Source: Longimicrobiales bacterium (GTDB lineage: Bacteria; Gemmatimonadota; Gemmatimonadetes; Longimicrobiales; Gaopeijiaceae). Taken from it: a DNA stretch of 64,000 nt. The DNA lies in contig JAPKDG010000004.1 in the NCBI GenBank assembly GCA_028822645.1, positions 1 through 64,000 of the forward strand. Reading direction: 5' to 3'. The position numbers and the translations under genes were made by a program. This document shows positions 62,616 through 64,000 of this stretch, piece after piece (position 1 is the first letter of the stretch; every line of letters begins with the position of its first letter). The notes below the pieces were generated by a model, which made no database searches, was not told where the DNA came from, and saw only the letters and a list, made by a program, of their open reading frames with translations.

Positions 62616-63128
62616 TTGGCAACTGGAGACGCCCTAGTATTGGATAAAAAACAAATAGCGAAAAGGATAGAAAGAGAGCTTTTAAAAATCGGATTCGAAC
62701 CTGTTCTAATTGAATGGTCTGGAAGTTCTGGCCGTCCAATAATCAGGTTGAGGATTGATTGGGTGACGCTTGGATCGTCTAATATGGGTGTTACGATCGA
62801 AGATTGCGCGAAGGCTAGCAGATACCTGGAAGAGTGTTTGGAGCAAGAAGAGGTTTTGCCAGAAAATTATGTTTTGGAGGTGTCGTCACCAGGAGTGGAG
62901 CGGCCTCTCGTTAGGCCCAAAGATTGGGAACGATTTGTAGGCGAACCAGTTGTGGTGCAAACTCACTCGCAGAGTGAGTGGAAAAAGTCTCGTTTTGAAG
63001 GTCGGTTATTGAAAGTCGGGGGAGGGATAGATAGCTCACAGAGTGCAGAGATACTCTTAAAGGACGGTACAATGTTAAACGTGCAACTCTGTGATGTTGA
63101 AAAAGCTAACATAATGTATGAATGGTAA
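62616..63128 (+). CDS. rimP: Ribosome maturation factor RimP
   Basis: RimP assists 30S subunit assembly. The N-terminal RimP domain has GFEPVLIEWSGSSGRPIIRLRID and the VTIEDCAKASRYLEE motif. The signature YVLEVSSPGVERPL is intact, followed by the beta-barrel domain. The 170 residues are full length. The TTG start at 62616 follows the terminator by 19 bases. nusA begins 25 bases after it, the universal rimP-nusA order. Confidence 0.94.
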   Translation: MATGDALVLDKKQIAKRIERELLKIGFEPVLIEWSGSSGRPIIRLRIDWVTLGSSNMGVTIEDCAKASRYLEECLEQEEVLPENYVLEVSSPGVERPLVRPKDWERFVGEPVVVQTHSQSEWKKSRFEGRLLKVGGGIDSSQSAEILLKDGTMLNVQLCDVEKANIMYEW

Positions 63129-63153
63129 TGGTGTGTAGACTCGTGAGGACTAT

Positions 63154-64000
63154 ATGAAAGATGCCACTGAAATCGTAGACGCGCTGAAGGCAGTAGTTGC
63201 CACAAAAAACCTGTCTGCAGATGAAGTCAACGAGCTTTTGAAGGAAGGTATAAGGGCTGGGCTAGGTCGTATTTACGGTCCAACAGTTCAGGCTGAGATC
63301 AGTATCAATGATCAATCGGGAGGTGTGGATATCCTAGTCCTCAGGCGTGTAGTTGAGGATGTACAGGATTCTTCATCGGAAATTAGTCTGAATGAGGCAC
63401 GTTGGGACGACGAGGGATTTGAAATTGGTGATGTCATGGAAATTCCAGTCGAGTTTTCTGATTTTGGCAGAAACGCTGTAATGGCTGTGAAGCAGAAAAT
63501 TGTACAGCTAGTCAGAGAAAATGAGCGTGATAGAATTCGTTATGAATTTGAAGATAAGATCGGGCAACTCGTTTCAGGTGAAGTCCAGCAGATTGAATCA
63601 GGTAAAATCATAATTTTAGTCAATGGAGCTCCCGATGCAGATGCTCTGATTCCTTGGAAAGAACAGAATCCACGGGAAAGGTTTCGCCAGGGTGACCCTA
63701 TCCGTTCTGTATTGAAAAGGGTTGAAGAAACTCCAAAAGGTCCGAGACTTATTTTGTCTAGAGGAGCACCGATTTTTGTAGGAGCGTTGTTCAATCTAGA
63801 AGTGCCCGAGATTCAGCAGGGGATTATTGAGATAAAAGAAATAGCACGGGAAGTTGGTGGAAGAACTAAATTAGCGGTGTACAGCCATGATGAATCTATA
63901 GATCCAGTTGGTTCTTGTGTGGGCCTAAGGGGTTCTCGTGTACAAGCGGTAGTTCAGGAATTGGGCGGTGAGCGTATTGACATCGTTCCCTGGCATGCTG
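63154..64000 (+). CDS. nusA: Transcription termination/antitermination protein NusA, N-terminal part (3' end outside window)
   Basis: NusA binds RNA polymerase and RNA to control pausing, termination and antitermination. The frame starts at ATG 63154 (preceded by GTGAGGA) and is open to the window end, with 282 codons visible. The N-terminal domain (about residues 1-130) ends at the RDRIRYEFEDKIG motif. The S1 domain follows (GQLVSGEVQQIESGKIII). The first KH domain begins with PRLILSRGAP and the GVEIKEIAREVGGRTKLAVY-type block. The sequence GSCVGLRGSRVQAVVQELGGERIDIV leads into KH2. rimP precedes and infB would be expected downstream. Confidence 0.96.
   Translation, partial: MKDATEIVDALKAVVATKNLSADEVNELLKEGIRAGLGRIYGPTVQAEISINDQSGGVDILVLRRVVEDVQDSSSEISLNEARWDDEGFEIGDVMEIPVEFSDFGRNAVMAVKQKIVQLVRENERDRIRYEFEDKIGQLVSGEVQQIESGKIIILVNGAPDADALIPWKEQNPRERFRQGDPIRSVLKRVEETPKGPRLILSRGAPIFVGALFNLEVPEIQQGIIEIKEIAREVGGRTKLAVYSHDESIDPVGSCVGLRGSRVQAVVQELGGERIDIVPWHA

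Noticed and set aside
1-64000. CRISPR arrays, insertion sequences, prophage or defence island
   Set aside because: I saw no regularly spaced repeats, transposase or integrase motifs, terminal inverted repeats, or phage structural genes. The window is core genome throughout.

Overview
The window is a dense run of mostly housekeeping genes from a Gram-negative-type bacterium of moderate-to-low GC (about 40-45% by eye, not computed). The outer-membrane machinery (a TolC-like channel, an RND/MacA-type adaptor, a lipoprotein, RseP), a bacillithiol deacetylase (BshB1), a GlmU-like protein of the alternative type known from Bacteroidetes and relatives, a membrane pyrophosphatase and a tripartite transhydrogenase point to the FCB superphylum. 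A low-GC marine Gemmatimonadota or a neighbouring lineage is my best guess. This is inference from gene content, not a phylogeny.

Layout. 1-9083 (+): alaS (3' end), a small unknown gene, CCA-adding enzyme, hflX, pdxJ, a flippase-like membrane protein, ispE, tRNA-Gln, prs, rplY and pth. 9141-12500 (+): membrane pyrophosphatase and an M20 peptidase. 12545-15004 (+): a ribosomal cluster in which S6 and S18 are encoded as one polypeptide, followed by a DUF2232-like membrane protein, rplI and rsfS. 15169-26909 (+): smc, a DAHP synthase, dnaX-ybaB-recR, pgsA, cinA, grpE and dnaJ. 26925-36284 (-): mnmA with a cysteine desulfurase, then an export operon (TolC, adaptor, two MacB-type permeases) ending in bshB1, then a secreted protein. 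36402-40787: a PLP amino-acid decarboxylase (+) facing the pnt transhydrogenase operon (-). 41224-51562 (+): thpR, an unknown membrane protein, lepB, then rplM-rpsI-rpsB-tsf-pyrH-frr-uppS-cdsA-dxr and rseP. 51593-54794 (-): a metallo-beta-lactamase-fold protein, the GlmU-like protein and a mannose-1-phosphate guanylyltransferase gene interrupted by one in-frame TGA. 54971-64000: a lipoprotein, serS, a histidine kinase, uvrD/pcrA, a small membrane protein (-), murA, rimP and the 5' part of nusA.

The genes cover translation (ribosomal proteins, EF-Ts, RRF, tRNA maturation), isoprenoid and envelope precursors (IspE, Dxr, UppS, CdsA, PgsA, MurA), replication and repair (DnaX, RecR, SMC, UvrD), and redox or thiol metabolism (PntAB, BshB1, cysteine desulfurase). 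I found no phage, insertion sequence, CRISPR array or defence island. The most unusual points are: the S6-S18 fusion with a leader resembling the S6:S18 autoregulatory element; MurA with Asp at the catalytic Cys position; the TGA replacing a conserved Trp codon in the manC-like gene; a structured leader plus terminator just before rimP-nusA; an export cluster with no ATPase gene; a likely CTG start for cdsA; and a ThpR with a degenerate second HxT motif.
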